Shown: piece by piece, positions 12,489 through 18,266 of the stretch | How the letters are laid out: every line of letters starts with the position of its first letter | How positions within the stretch are numbered: position 1 is the stretch's first letter | Source: a virus | IMG/VR virus record: IMGVR_UViG_3300034101_001095 | Span: 1-21,597 of that record | Direction: 5' to 3' (one strand) | DNA: 21,597 bases | Program-made: the position numbers and the translations under genes | Notes under the pieces: generated by a model | Seen by the model: the letters and a program-made list of their open reading frames with translations, nothing else | Database searches by the model: none | What the model was told of the DNA's origin: nothing

Positions 12489-12633
12489 TTTCTGGTTCTC
12501 CGTGTTTTTGGTTAATTATCTCCATGTAATCAGCATACCATTTATCAAACTCATTGATCCCATACATTAGCCTAAATTGTGGATCATCTAAGCGCATCGA
12601 CATAAATTCCATGTAATAGTCAAATTTATCCAT
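12472..12633 (-). CDS. Small hypothetical protein, 53 aa
   Basis: A 53-residue protein rich in aromatic and Met residues (MDKFDYYMEFMSMRLDD, YGINEFDKWYADYMEIINQ). GGAGAGGAG lies about 10 bases before ATG 12633, which directly follows the stop of the zinc protein (TAAATG). It overlaps the 68-aa gene by 17 bp, and its tail carries that gene's ribosome binding site. No family recognised. Confidence 0.6.
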   Translation of the reverse strand: MDKFDYYMEFMSMRLDDPQFRLMYGINEFDKWYADYMEIINQKHGEPENENQV

Positions 12634-12813
12634 TTATTCAATCTCCTCTCCGTCAAATTCTCTTAATTGATCACACATATCTTGCACCCCTGATAAACAA
12701 GTAGGGCATAAAGCAAAATACAGGATTCCTATATAGCCATCAATTCCGCCCTCGCCATCTAAGGTGAAATCACATGAACAGATATTACATTTACTTAGAC
12801 TATCGTTTTCCAT
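12634..12813 (-). CDS. Small zinc-binding protein, 59 aa
   Basis: A 59-residue acidic protein with CNICSC near residue 9 and CPTC at 36-39, a treble-clef or zinc-ribbon-like spacing. The segments GEGGIDGYIGILYFALCPTC and the end REFDGEEIE are visible. The start overlaps the upstream 77-aa gene by 19 bp. Similar small zinc proteins are common in phage early regions. Function unknown. Confidence 0.65.
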   Translation of the reverse strand: MENDSLSKCNICSCDFTLDGEGGIDGYIGILYFALCPTCLSGVQDMCDQLREFDGEEIE

Positions 12814-13028
12814 TTCCTTACCCTTTCTGACAGTACTATCGGTTTACTCCAATCTGTATCGCCTTGTTTGCGAGGATAGGCTACAATGCTTTCTCTATCA
12901 TCTTCGAGTGTGAAGTTAATCTCCCAATTCCTAGTTGCCCAAAACCAATCGCCCTGATACTTTATTTCTTCGTCAAACTGATTCCATAGAATGTCAGCGA
13001 TTCGCTTTAAATGGTTAATCTTAGCCAT
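12795..13028 (-). CDS. Hypothetical protein, 77 aa
   Basis: A 77-residue protein (MAKINHLKRIADILWNQFDE, then strands GDWFWATRNWEINFTL and SIVAYPRKQGDTDW, basic end VRKWKTIV). GGAGATTT lies about 9 bases before ATG 13028. Tryptophan content is high. No family recognised, but start, codon use and neighbours all look normal. Confidence 0.7.
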   Translation of the reverse strand: MAKINHLKRIADILWNQFDEEIKYQGDWFWATRNWEINFTLEDDRESIVAYPRKQGDTDWSKPIVLSERVRKWKTIV

Positions 13029-13047
13029 AATTAAATCTCCATTTGTG

Positions 13048-13290
13048 TTAATTCAGATTAGAAAATGAATCTTCATCACCGGCTTTTGATTCATACTTAC
13101 TGACATCTAAATGATTCAAATCTAAATCTCTTTCAATTAGCGCTAGTTTGCGCCGTTGCTCTGTGATGAACTCTCTCATATCATCGAACTCAAATAAACC
13201 CTCTATCGATTCGCTTAACTCGTTATTGTCTAACAAGTCGCATAAATCAAAGTAAACCTCTTGCACTAGCGTTAGCGTGTTTCTACTCAT
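13048..13290 (-). CDS. Hypothetical helical acidic protein, 80 aa
   Basis: An 80-residue protein predicted to be all-helical (TLTLVQEVYFDLCDLLDNNE, DDMREFITEQRRKLALIERD), ending in an acidic unstructured tail. AAAGGG precedes ATG 13290. It stands 2 bp after the stop of the 58-aa gene. Function unknown. Confidence 0.7.
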   Translation of the reverse strand: MSRNTLTLVQEVYFDLCDLLDNNELSESIEGLFEFDDMREFITEQRRKLALIERDLDLNHLDVSKYESKAGDEDSFSNLN

Positions 13291-13292
13291 GA

Positions 13293-13469
13293 TTACCCTT
13301 TCAATAAATGGTTTAATAATTCAATGGTGGATTTATATCCGATAATATTAATATGCGGATTAGTTAAACCCTCAATAAACTTCTCCGCTTCGTTTTCGCT
13401 AGTGAATGCCCTAATGATATCCTTATTAGTCCATGAGTTGTACCCATTAGCGATATATACCTTTTTCAT
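13293..13469 (-). CDS. Small hypothetical protein, 58 aa
   Basis: A 58-residue protein (MKKVYIANGYNSWTNKDIIR, AFTSENEAEKFIEGL, IIGYKSTIELLNHLLKG). The beta-strand start, the FTSENEAEKFI helix and the second strand resemble small phage proteins of unknown role with a ferredoxin-like pattern. AAAGGGG lies about 8 bases before ATG 13469. It follows the 28-aa membrane peptide by 12 bp. Confidence 0.65.
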   Translation of the reverse strand: MKKVYIANGYNSWTNKDIIRAFTSENEAEKFIEGLTNPHINIIGYKSTIELLNHLLKG

Positions 13470-13481
13470 AATAAACCCCTT

Positions 13482-13568
13482 TCATAGGTAGAAAACAATA
13501 ACATAAACAGCAGTTAAACAAGTATATAAACAGACTCCCGTGAGTAGTAAAGATTTAAGCATTTTCAT
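13482..13568 (-). CDS. Single-span membrane micropeptide, 28 aa
   Basis: A 28-residue peptide: MKMLKSLLLTGVCLYTCLTA, then VYVIVFYL. It has a positively charged start and one long hydrophobic segment, so it should insert in the inner membrane, or be exported if cleaved. AAAGGG lies directly upstream of ATG 13568, which overlaps the 3' end of the 107-aa gene by 14 bp. The stop codon shares bases with the region leading to the next ribosome binding site. Confidence 0.45.
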   Translation of the reverse strand: MKMLKSLLLTGVCLYTCLTAVYVIVFYL

Positions 13569-13878
13569 TGTCCCTTTCCCTTTCTTCTTCGTTAATGAGT
13601 TCCTGCCATGCGTCCATAAAGTGTTGCGCTATCTCATACCAATTAACATCGTTAATAAATGCCATAGCGTAGGAATGAGCAAGCCTAGAGGGATCACAAT
13701 CTTGGCATAAAATCTCTTCGACATAATCCTTTAGATAATCCGCAACATCTGACTGATCGGGTGTTTCGTATCGGGTAAAACAACCCAAATCATCCGAATC
13801 CATGCCGTCAAATATCTCAAGGTTTACCCGCCATGTGGCGTAATTAGTCCAGCCATTGTATTTAGTTCTATCAGTCAT
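13555..13878 (-). CDS. Conserved small phage/plasmid protein (NGWTNYATW family), 107 aa
   Basis: A 107-residue protein starting at ATG 13878 with AAGGGGC upstream. The longer frame to 13989 lies over another gene and lacks a ribosome binding site. The N-terminal TKYNGWTNYATWRVNLEIFD is a recognisable signature of a small protein family found on phages and plasmids (DUF7249-like). A helical acidic middle (VADYLKDYVEEILCQ) and end (WQELINEEERERDNENA) follow. Its biochemical role is unknown. Confidence 0.75.
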   Translation of the reverse strand: MTDRTKYNGWTNYATWRVNLEIFDGMDSDDLGCFTRYETPDQSDVADYLKDYVEEILCQDCDPSRLAHSYAMAFINDVNWYEIAQHFMDAWQELINEEERERDNENA

Positions 13879-13891
13879 TTTAAGCCCCTTA

Positions 13892-14068
13892 TTAGATTGC
13901 AACATTGTTGAGATAGGTAACGCCCTTGCGTGTGGCGACATTAGCGCCCAAAGCCCGTAAGCCAAAGGGATTCCCGCCACCATTCTCAATATGGACTAAG
14001 GTGTTGTCCATTGTCCAATTGCGTTTGGAATCGATAGCGTTAAGCATTTGAATTTCAATCTTTCTCAT
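13892..14068 (-). CDS. Small conserved hypothetical protein, 58 aa
   Basis: A 58-residue protein (MRKIEIQMLNAIDSKRNWTM, DNTLVHIENGGGNPFGL, VATRKGVTYLNNVAI). ACAGGAG lies about 7 bases upstream of ATG 14068. The pattern of an N-terminal helix, DNTxVxIENGG and a final strand resembles small phage and plasmid proteins seen near the NGWTNYATW family, which follows here by 13 bp. Function unknown. Confidence 0.65.
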   Translation of the reverse strand: MRKIEIQMLNAIDSKRNWTMDNTLVHIENGGGNPFGLRALGANVATRKGVTYLNNVAI

Positions 14069-14136
14069 TTGTATTACTCCTGTCTAAAGTTAAGATACTG
14101 CGTTGACTAAGACACCCTCTCGAGTGTTTCGGCTAT

Positions 14137-14355
14137 TTAAGCCTCTTCAGTTAGTCTTTTAAGGTTATCGGACATTGTTGTTAAGTCTTGCTCAGCTTGC
14201 ATGGCGTGTTGAATCAAAGTATTGATGTAATCGTATCTCGGCTCAGTTCCTGCTAAGTCTTGCAAAGCCTGACCCAAGTCCTTTACCAAGTATTTTAGAT
14301 AAATTACTTGTCCATCTCGGCTCATTTTATTTAAGTCTATCTCAGTTCTTCTCAT
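14137..14355 (-). CDS. Hypothetical helical protein, 72 aa
   Basis: A 72-residue helical protein (MRRTEIDLNKMSRDGQVIYL, KYLVKDLGQALQDLAGT, HAMQAEQDLTTMSDNLKRLT). AGGAGAA lies about 7 bases before ATG 14355. The 68 bases that follow it (14069-14136) hold two weak hairpins (GGCT/AGCC, and ACACTC/GGGTGT with a GAGA loop) and no gene. Function unknown. Confidence 0.7.
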   Translation of the reverse strand: MRRTEIDLNKMSRDGQVIYLKYLVKDLGQALQDLAGTEPRYDYINTLIQHAMQAEQDLTTMSDNLKRLTEEA

Positions 14356-14378
14356 GGTTCTTTTCTCCTGTTGGTTAA

Positions 14379-14552
14379 TTAAAAGTTATCGATGCAAATT
14401 AGTCTAAATTCCCTACCCTCATATTTATTGCGTAATATTTCAATGTCATGCTTTGCTAAATCGTAATGGTCATTAGTGTATGAATAAACCTGATACCATT
14501 CATCGGGATTGTTCTCAGGCTTGATGATGTATTTCTGTTCAATATAAAACAT
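14379..14552 (-). CDS. Small hypothetical protein, 57 aa (first leftward gene)
   Basis: A 57-residue protein (MFYIEQKYIIKPENNPDEWY, QVYSYTNDHYDLAKHDI, KYEGREFRLICIDNF). The alternating strand-helix-strand layout suggests a small alpha/beta protein. ACAGGAGAG lies about 8 bases before ATG 14552. It is the first gene on the leftward transcript from the control region, so it should be among the earliest proteins made. Confidence 0.65.
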   Translation of the reverse strand: MFYIEQKYIIKPENNPDEWYQVYSYTNDHYDLAKHDIEILRNKYEGREFRLICIDNF

Positions 14553-14613
14553 GGTTTTACTCTCCTGTTATCTACTGTTGATCAATACTACTAGCCTCTA
14601 GTCTGACAGGGTT

Positions 14614-14641
14614 TTTATCGTAAGTGGTTGCACATTGTGAA
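14614..14641 (-). promoter_or_regulatory. Candidate leftward sigma70-like promoter
   Basis: Minus strand: TTCACA (-35, five of six matches) and GATAAA (-10, four of six) with 16-bp spacing. The transcript would start about 55 bases before the first leftward gene. Position is good, boxes are moderate. Confidence 0.3.
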
Positions 14642-14710
14642 AATCAGGGAAAACACCTAGAAATTCCCACGAGCTGGCGGTTATTACTTTTAGTAATGTT
14701 TTCCTGTGTT

Positions 14711-14737
14711 TTTATACTTAGGGTTTACCCTTGAAAA
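14711..14737 (-). promoter_or_regulatory. Alternative leftward promoter with operator-like dyad
   Basis: Minus strand TATAAA (14711-14716) is a good -10 box, with TTTTCA 15 bp upstream, a short spacing. The spacer contains the perfect dyad AGGGT-TT-ACCCT (14720-14731), which would suit a regulator binding between the boxes. Weak as a promoter on its own. Confidence 0.25.
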
Positions 14738-14775
14738 TCGAGATCGATAGCGTGGTGATACTAACCCCTCAACTC

Positions 14776-14818
14776 AGGCGAAAACGCCTCTAAAGCCCTC
14801 TAATGCAGTCCTAGAGGC
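14776..14818. repeat. Adjacent hairpins in the control region
   Basis: AGGCG-AAAA-CGCCT forms a tight 5-bp hairpin (14776-14789). GCCTCTA (14786-14792) can instead pair with TAGAGGC (14812-14818), so the two stems exclude one another. CCTCTA and TAGAGG also give a smaller alternative. The minus-strand copy of the larger stem is followed by GTTTT, a weak terminator-like feature. Confidence 0.4.
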
Positions 14819-14841
14819 ATCTAAGGGTTTTCCCGTAGGTG

Positions 14842-14862
14842 TTGATAGTGTCGTGCTATCAA
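14842..14862. repeat. Inverted repeat TTGATAG-7-CTATCAA
   Basis: A perfect 7-bp dyad with a 7-base centre (TGTCGTG). No T-run follows on either strand, so an operator is more likely than a terminator. Confidence 0.45.
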
Positions 14863-14897
14863 GTGCCAATGATGATAGGTTTAGACTATGACGCTAA

Positions 14898-14940
14898 AGT
14901 ACTGTATAGATAAACAGTACTGTATAGTTGTTCAGTATAG
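14898..14940 (+). repeat. Iteron-like direct repeats AGTACTGTATAG
   Basis: AGTACTGTATAG occurs at 14898-14909 and 14916-14927, an 18-bp period, with a partial copy CAGTATAG at 14933-14940. The core TACTGTATA returns at 15108-15116. The second copy includes the palindrome ACAGTACTGT (14914-14923). They could be replication iterons or operator half-sites. Confidence 0.55.
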
Positions 14941-15063
14941 GTGCATCATCGCCTCATATACCCGATAGTTTTACTCTATTGTTAGCAGTCTAGTCTGTTG
15001 AGTGCTAATATGCGTGTATGCGTATATTCGTATAGATCGATATTGTTGTATAAAAACAACATA

Positions 15064-15079
15064 GGGGGGGTGGGGTTGG
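15064..15079 (+). other. G-rich tract
   Basis: Seven Gs, T, four Gs, TT, two Gs: the only such run in an otherwise AT-rich stretch. It provides three tracts of three or more Gs plus one GG, so a quadruplex is possible but borderline. Confidence 0.4.
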
Positions 15080-15131
15080 CTGTGATGTGTGATGTTGCTG
15101 AAGCCGCTACTGTATACAAAATAGTAAAAAA

Positions 15132-15315
15132 GGACTATATTGCACTGCAATGTAAGTTGTTGAATATAAAGTATATTTATACGAAGCATAGAATAGACAA
15201 TAAAGGGACACAGTCGTAGACTGGACTATAGTGGAATCAGCGCACCGTAGGGACTATAGCGGATAGGTTGCGGAGACCTGTCTAGCCTACCAAGTCCCGC
15301 ACAGGATGGACTATG
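15132..15315 (+). repeat. Four GGACTAT repeats, single-subunit RNA polymerase promoter-like
   Basis: GGACTATA at 15132-15139, 15223-15230 and 15251-15258, and GGACTATG at 15308-15315, all on the plus strand. The middle two continue as GGACTATAGTGGA and GGACTATAGCGGA, each with CGTAG just upstream. The ACTATAG core followed by GGA recalls the initiation region of T7-type promoters, though the rest of the T7 sequence is absent. The first copy runs into a perfect palindrome ATTGCA-C-TGCAAT (15139-15151). Confidence 0.5.
15250..15298 (+). ncRNA. Possible structured RNA element, 49 nt
   Basis: GGGACT (15250-15255) pairs with AGTCCC (15293-15298). Inside, GGATAGG (from 15261) pairs with CCTGTCT through seven pairs, two of them wobble, around a nine-base loop. 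It is not a tRNA: the length and T-loop are wrong. The 5' arm coincides with one GGACTATA repeat, so it could also be explained as part of a DNA site. Confidence 0.3.
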
Positions 15316-15348
15316 CTGTATGCTTAACAAAGTGCAGTAGTACAATCA

Positions 15349-15377
15349 TTGTAATTTAAGTAAAAGTATGATATAGT
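15349..15377 (+). promoter_or_regulatory. Rightward sigma70-like promoter
   Basis: TTGTAA (15349-15354), a 17-bp spacer, then TATAGT (15372-15377). The -10 matches the consensus at five of six bases, the -35 at four. Initiation near 15384 would give a leader of about 190 bases before the small terminase. It is the best host-type promoter seen in the window. Confidence 0.6.
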
Positions 15378-15388
15378 TTGCACTATAT
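15371..15388. repeat. Dyad over the -10 box and start site
   Basis: ATATAGT-TTGC-ACTATAT is a perfect 7-bp inverted repeat with a 4-base centre that covers the -10 box and reaches the predicted start of transcription. A protein bound here would block the promoter. Confidence 0.5.
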
Positions 15389-15397
15389 AGAACTATG

Positions 15398-15420
15398 ACG
15401 AATCGTTAGGGATGATTCGT
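15398..15420 (+). repeat. Leader hairpin ACGAATC-9-GATTCGT
   Basis: A perfect 7-bp inverted repeat with a 9-base centre (GTTAGGGAT) about 15 bases into the predicted rightward transcript. It may be a second operator or a 5' stem-loop stabilising the mRNA. Confidence 0.45.
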
Positions 15421-15489
15421 TAGCGATATAGGATGATTAATATTCTTCTCCTATAGAAACCTCTCCAATAGCGAAAACCCTATATAGTA

Positions 15490-15510
15490 CAGCCGAAGGC
15501 TGGATTTTAT
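15490..15510 (+). terminator. Weak terminator-like hairpin in the leader
   Basis: CAGCC-GAA-GGCTG followed by GATTTTAT. The stem is only 5 bp. It lies between the rightward promoter and the small terminase, so it could attenuate rather than end transcription. A further small hairpin (GTTGC-TTC-GCAAC) follows just before 15545. Confidence 0.35.
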
Positions 15511-15571
15511 AGACAGCAGTTAATAAAGCCGTTGCTTCGCAACAATGTCTTCCAAAAGGATAAAAGACACA

Positions 15572-16027
15572 ATGAGTAATGATTCTGTCGAAGTAACAAC
15601 TGAAGTTGTCGATACTAAACCGCCTCGTCCTAAGATTGTTCGTCGTAAGTTAGGTCGTCCCCTAAAGAAGGACATCGAGGCGAAGAAGAAGGGTAATAGG
15701 GGTAAGGTCGGAAGACCAGCCGGAGACTCAGCACGAATTGCTGAATTCAAAGCCAGATTGCTTGGCACCTCCGGAGATAAGATAATTGAGACACTTATCG
15801 CCAAAGCATTAAATCCTGACGATAAGGATAACATGGCGGCACTAAAGCTGTGTGTCGATAGGATTCTGCCAGTGTCGGTATTCGATGCCGCTAAGAACGG
15901 TGGTTCAACACCGCAAATTAGTATCAACATAACATCCTTGGGCGACCCAAAGATCGAACAAGCTGAAATTGTTGACAGTATTGAATATACTGATATACAA
16001 TGTAAAGATGAAGGGACCGACTCGTAA
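15572..16027 (+). CDS. Putative terminase small subunit
   Basis: A 151-residue protein from ATG 15572, which has AAAAGGAT about 10 bases upstream. An in-frame ATG at 15545 has a hairpin instead of a ribosome binding site. The N-terminal third is basic, with two AT-hook-like GRP segments (LGRPLKK and VGRPAGD), followed by helices (SARIAEFKARLLG, DKIIETLIAKAL, MAALKLCVDRILP) and an acidic tail. First gene of the rightward block, upstream of the large terminase. DNA-binding character and position suggest it recognises phage DNA for packaging. The family is not certain from sequence alone. Confidence 0.55.
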   Translation: MSNDSVEVTTEVVDTKPPRPKIVRRKLGRPLKKDIEAKKKGNRGKVGRPAGDSARIAEFKARLLGTSGDKIIETLIAKALNPDDKDNMAALKLCVDRILPVSVFDAAKNGGSTPQISINITSLGDPKIEQAEIVDSIEYTDIQCKDEGTDS

Positions 16028-16030
16028 GAG

Positions 16031-16086
16031 CTTTCAGCATGTCGCAGGTGCATGCGGTCAAACACCTGTTCTAACTCCTCTGAAAG
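16031..16086 (+). promoter_or_regulatory. RNA hairpin covering the HNH ribosome binding site
   Basis: CTTTCAG (16031-16037) is complementary to CTGAAAG (16080-16086), and inside it CAGGTG (16045-16050) pairs with CACCTG (16063-16068). The 3' arm contains the first bases of the AAAGGG ribosome binding site of the downstream HNH gene. The structure fills the gap between small terminase and HNH gene. Confidence 0.55.
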
Positions 16087-16093
16087 GGATAAA

Positions 16094-16525
16094 ATGAAGA
16101 AATGTACTAAGTGTCAAGAAGTTTTGCCGTTAACTGCTTTTAGTAAACACCGTAGATATAAAGACGGTTTGAGATTTAGATGTAAGTCGTGCGAGTCTCA
16201 AGACGCAAAAGATAAACGACAAAAAGACTTGGCAACAGATTATGAAGGCACAAGAGCAAAAGAACGAGCCAATAATCTAAAACGAATGTTTGATATTAGT
16301 ATTGAGTATTGGAAACAAAAAGCTAATGCTCAAGACAATAAGTGTGCCATTTGTAGCAAGGAATGTATAACTGGTAAAAGGCTTTGTGTTGATCATGATC
16401 ATGAGACTGGTCAAATACGAGATTTGTTATGTACAAACTGTAATCAAGGCTTAGGTAAGTTTCAAGACGATCCACAACTGCTAGAAAAAGCAGCGGACTA
16501 TTTAAGGAAACATGGCAGAACTTAA
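16094..16525 (+). CDS. HNH endonuclease, endonuclease VII-like (probable homing endonuclease)
   Basis: A 143-residue protein of the same family as the one at 5263-5661. It has CTKCQEVLPLTAFSKH and FRCKSC for one zinc site, then CAICSKE, the catalytic LCVDHDHETGQIRDLLC, TNCNQGLGKF and a C-terminal helix. AAAGGG lies 6 bases before ATG 16094. An upstream ATG at 16052 would lie inside the hairpin and add an unlikely N-terminus. It overlaps the large terminase start by 14 bp. Placement between the two terminase genes is typical of a free-standing homing enzyme and not of a packaging component, although some terminases do work with HNH proteins. Confidence 0.85.
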   Translation: MKKCTKCQEVLPLTAFSKHRRYKDGLRFRCKSCESQDAKDKRQKDLATDYEGTRAKERANNLKRMFDISIEYWKQKANAQDNKCAICSKECITGKRLCVDHDHETGQIRDLLCTNCNQGLGKFQDDPQLLEKAADYLRKHGRT

Positions 16526-17771
16526 CTTTAAGCTATTAAAATGGCAAACCGATGTCTTTAAGGATAAGACTCGCTTTAAAGTAATAGCAGCAGGGCGGCG
16601 GTGCGGTAAGAGTCGTCTAGCAACCATGATGCTTATCATAAAGGCATTAGAAGCCCCAGAAGGGAGCGCTGTATTGTATGTGTCCCCGACCCTAGGACAG
16701 TCCAGACAAATCATCTGGGACAGCCTCCTAGAGATTGGTAGACCTGTTATCAAGTCTGCTCACATTAACAATCTGGACATCACCTTGGTGAATGGTCGTA
16801 AGATTCATGTTCGTGGTGCAGACAACAGTGATACGCTTCGTGGTCTGAGTCTGTACTACGCAGTCCTAGACGAGTGTGCGTTTATTAAGCAGGAGACGTG
16901 GGAAAAGATTGTTCGTGCTTCTCTGTCGGATAAAAAGGGAGAGGCTATGTTTATCTCAACTCCGTCAGGGCGTAACTGGTTTTACGATATGTATAAACTA
17001 GGGATGGAAGAAGAAGACGAAGAATGGAAAGCATGGCACTTCACCACTAAAGATAATGAGACGATTGACCCGAAAGAGGTGGACGCAGCAAGAAAGACGC
17101 TATCGTCCTTTGCGTTCAAACAAGAATACGAGGCTTCTTTTGACAATGCCGGTCAAGAGATATTCAAAGAAGAGTGGGTTAAGTATGGCGAAGCTCCGCA
17201 GTATGGCGACTACATCATCGCCATCGATCTTGCAGGTTTTGAAGAGGTCGCTAAGAATGCAGGCGCTTCTAAGAAACGCTTAGACGAATCCGCTATCGCA
17301 ATTGTAAAAGTAGAAGACACTGGAGACTGGTTCGTTGAGAAGATTGTACATGGTCGTTGGGACATTAAAGAGACAGCAGCAAAGATACTTCGACTTGTAC
17401 AAGAATACCAGCCGATGGCTGTAGGCATTGAACGAGGGGCGCTAAAGAATGCAGTGCATCCCTATTTAAACGATTTGATGCGTAAGAACAATGTCTACTT
17501 CCATATCACGGATTTGACGCACGGCAACAAGAAAAAGACTGAGCGAGTAGCTTGGGCGTTACAGGGTAGGTTTGAACACGGTAGGATTACCCTAAACGAA
17601 GATGAAGACTGGAAAGAGTTCGTAGATCAGTTACTCCAGTTCCCTACCGCTAATGTCCATGATGACCTTGTGGACGCACTGGCGTATATCGATCAGATGG
17701 CTTTGACTAGCTATCAGCAGGATTACGAAGACGAGCCTTATCAAACTTTAGATGTAATAAGCGGATACTGA
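16512..17771 (+). CDS. terL: Terminase large subunit
   Basis: A 419-residue packaging motor. ATPase: Walker A GRRCGKS (28-34), Walker B YYAVLDE with D120 and E121, and a coupling motif near MFISTPSG. RNase H-like nuclease: IIAIDLAG (D239), VGIERGALKN (E307) and HDDLVDAL (D384, D385, D388). AAGGAAAC precedes the ATG, inside the HNH 3' end. It cuts concatemeric DNA and drives it into the capsid through the portal. It is clearly shorter than T7 gp19 (586 aa), so packaging probably does not follow the T7 lineage. Confidence 0.95.
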   Translation: MAELNFKLLKWQTDVFKDKTRFKVIAAGRRCGKSRLATMMLIIKALEAPEGSAVLYVSPTLGQSRQIIWDSLLEIGRPVIKSAHINNLDITLVNGRKIHVRGADNSDTLRGLSLYYAVLDECAFIKQETWEKIVRASLSDKKGEAMFISTPSGRNWFYDMYKLGMEEEDEEWKAWHFTTKDNETIDPKEVDAARKTLSSFAFKQEYEASFDNAGQEIFKEEWVKYGEAPQYGDYIIAIDLAGFEEVAKNAGASKKRLDESAIAIVKVEDTGDWFVEKIVHGRWDIKETAAKILRLVQEYQPMAVGIERGALKNAVHPYLNDLMRKNNVYFHITDLTHGNKKKTERVAWALQGRFEHGRITLNEDEDWKEFVDQLLQFPTANVHDDLVDALAYIDQMALTSYQQDYEDEPYQTLDVISGY

Positions 17772-17772
17772 T

Positions 17773-18258
17773 ATGGATGACTGGTTAAAAGAATACTACA
17801 AATTACAGGAGACTGACTGGTCGCCTACAAAACTGTCGGATAAAGAAGAAAAGCAGTTTAGAGATTGGATTACAGGTACACAGTTATTTAATAATCTAAA
17901 ACCTATAATTGCTCAAGATTTAGAAAAGCCTGTTGACAAGCTAAGCAACGATGAAATTATTAATGAAATGCTGGCTTCTGGCGAATATGATTATCGTGGG
18001 GCGTGGAAGAAGGGCGTTACTGAAGAAATTAGCCCCTATGACAAAATGCCTCACTGGTCTTCCAAAGCACCTGATGGAACATGGTTAAAGTCACCAAAGC
18101 ATCAAACAGCTTGGAAAGAATTGTTTATGCAGCAGTACGGTCAGGATCCAGATTCTCTTGGTTTAGATACTTTAGATAAAGCAATACAGGCAGCTAGACC
18201 GCAACAACAAATTGTAAACCCAATGTATCAAGATCCTTTTGGCGATACCACTAAGTAA
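17773..18258 (+). CDS. Conserved phage protein between terminase and portal, 161 aa
   Basis: A 161-residue protein starting one base after the terminase stop. The central pattern YDYRGAWKKGV, then PHWSSKAPDGTWLKSPKHQT and AWKELFMQQYGQDPD, is a recurrent signature in phages, often beside terminase and portal genes. A Gln/Pro-rich end follows (ARPQQQIVNPMYQD). No catalytic motif. It may assist packaging or be a minor virion protein. Function not established. Confidence 0.75.
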   Translation: MDDWLKEYYKLQETDWSPTKLSDKEEKQFRDWITGTQLFNNLKPIIAQDLEKPVDKLSNDEIINEMLASGEYDYRGAWKKGVTEEISPYDKMPHWSSKAPDGTWLKSPKHQTAWKELFMQQYGQDPDSLGLDTLDKAIQAARPQQQIVNPMYQDPFGDTTK

Positions 18259-18266
18259 GGAAAACC

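Larger units (their letters stand above)
14553..15571. promoter_or_regulatory. Divergent control region of about 1 kb, non-coding
   Basis: No convincing gene lies between the first leftward gene and the small terminase. The longest frames here (about 72 codons) have no ribosome binding site and unusual composition. Instead the region is dense in short inverted and direct repeats, a G-rich tract and promoter-like boxes listed separately. It is the switch point between the leftward replication genes and the rightward packaging genes and the best candidate in the window for an origin of replication. Confidence 0.75.

Noticed and set aside
14898-14940. CRISPR array
   Set aside because: The repeats are only 12 bp with 6-bp gaps and there are no cas genes; iterons or operators fit better.
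14998-15219. Plus-strand frame of 73 codons in the control region
   Set aside because: Starts at TTG without a ribosome binding site, runs across the G-rich tract and repeats, and has odd Cys/Tyr-rich composition. The opposite-strand frame at 14971-15189 is equally unconvincing.
15250-15298. tRNA gene
   Set aside because: The outer stem looks acceptor-like, but the element is only 49 bases and has no T-loop or anticodon arm of the proper form.
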